Assembly: GCF_027484705.1 (NCBI RefSeq)
Contig: NZ_JAIXSL010000019.1
Span: 1-64,000, forward strand
Source of the DNA: Flavobacterium sp.
GTDB lineage: Bacteria > Bacteroidota > Bacteroidia > Flavobacteriales > Flavobacteriaceae
Direction of reading: 5' to 3'
Length of the DNA: 64,000 nt
The notes under the pieces were generated by a model. It did no database searches, had not been told where the DNA came from, and saw only the letters and a list, made by a program, of their open reading frames with translations. This document shows, in pieces, positions 63,616 to 64,000 of the stretch. Every line of letters starts with the position of its first letter. Positions within the stretch are counted from its first letter, which is position 1. The position numbers and the translations under genes are program-made.

Positions 63616-64000
63616 TGAGCATCAAAACAATACAAGAAGAAATTATCGATGAGTTTTCGATGTTTGATGATTGGGACGAGCGTTTTCAGTACGTCATCGA
63701 TTTGGGAAAAACACTTCCGCTAATTGAAGAAAAGTATAAGATAGAAGAAAACACGATTAAAGGTTGCCAATCTAAAGTTTGGTTGCATGGCGAAGAAACC
63801 GATGGAAAAATAATTTTCACCTCGGATAGTGATGCGATCATCACCAAAGGCATCATCGCGATTCTGATTCGTGTGTTCTCCAACCAGAAAGCCAAAGATA
63901 TTTTAGAAGCGGATACGAAATTTATAGACGAAATTGGTCTTAAGGAACAATTGTCGCCGACACGAGCCAACGGATTGGTCTCAATGATCAAACAAATCAA
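63615..64000 (+). CDS. sufE: Cysteine desulfuration protein SufE (3' end cut by window)
   Basis: SufE takes the persulfide from SufS and passes it to SufB. The 128 visible codons begin MSIKTIQEEIIDEFSMFDDWDERFQYVIDLGK. They contain the sulfur-accepting Cys in TIKGCQSKVWL and the conserved ITKGIIAILIRVFS and LSPTRANGLVSMIKQI. The frame is open at the window end, so the last few residues are missing. It starts on the stop codon of the preceding lipoprotein gene. Confidence 0.93.
   Translation, partial: MSIKTIQEEIIDEFSMFDDWDERFQYVIDLGKTLPLIEEKYKIEENTIKGCQSKVWLHGEETDGKIIFTSDSDAIITKGIIAILIRVFSNQKAKDILEADTKFIDEIGLKEQLSPTRANGLVSMIKQI

Overview
The window looks like chromosomal DNA of a flavobacterium (Bacteroidota, Flavobacteriaceae; Flavobacterium or a close relative). 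The support is: type IX secretion (T9SS) sorting domains, Bacteroidota-type -7 promoter elements (TAnnTTTG) a short way upstream of many starts, families largely restricted to this phylum (DUF4175, DUF4837, head-GIN, delta-60 repeats, CarboxypepD_reg-like) and AT-rich DNA. No prophage, insertion sequence, CRISPR array or defence island was recognised. Almost everything is housekeeping or envelope biology.

Layout. 1-473 is the 3' end of a T9SS-exported protein. 528-5477 (minus) holds three dTDP-rhamnose genes (rfbD, rfbC, rfbA), a Wzz-like two-TM protein and a nucleoside-phosphorylase-like protein. 5605-8854 (minus) is a tight M23 peptidase / GH3-type ligase / CarboxypepD_reg operon. tatA (plus) faces rpiB-CDF transporter-tex (minus). 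A very AT-rich gap of about 640 bp (12743-13379) with DnaA-box-like words lies next to the point where gene direction turns from nearly all minus to mostly plus. Then come rnr, a GIN-domain protein and a LysE exporter; tRNA-Cys, folB and glnS; a YtxH/holin-like membrane trio; two secreted proteins; gltX; and the operon DUF4175-ybeY-mnmG-lipoprotein-methyltransferase. Two near-perfect parS sites bracket mnmG. Together with the polarity switch they suggest that the window lies close to the chromosome origin.

32.5-45.1 kb carries a Skp-like lipoprotein, a GT-C/UbiA/HAD operon resembling polyprenyl-phosphoryl pentose synthesis, a PIF1-like helicase, a 14-repeat delta-60 T9SS protein, a PAS-LuxR regulator, holB and pgk. 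45.3-56.5 kb carries a LysM lytic transglycosylase, a DUF4837 lipoprotein and a GNAT enzyme, then a minus-strand series of OmpA, CtpA, rnpA, M1 peptidase, S8 peptidase and MarR. 56.8-64 kb has an MBL hydrolase and the Fe-S assembly locus sufA-B-C-D / sufS / lipoprotein / sufE, the last gene cut by the window edge. A GC-rich block resembling a dispersed intergenic repeat separates sufD from sufS.

Many gene starts were moved downstream of the longest possible reading frame because a TAnnTTTG element sits just upstream of, or overlaps, the longer start. All functional calls are from reading the translated sequences. No database search was run.
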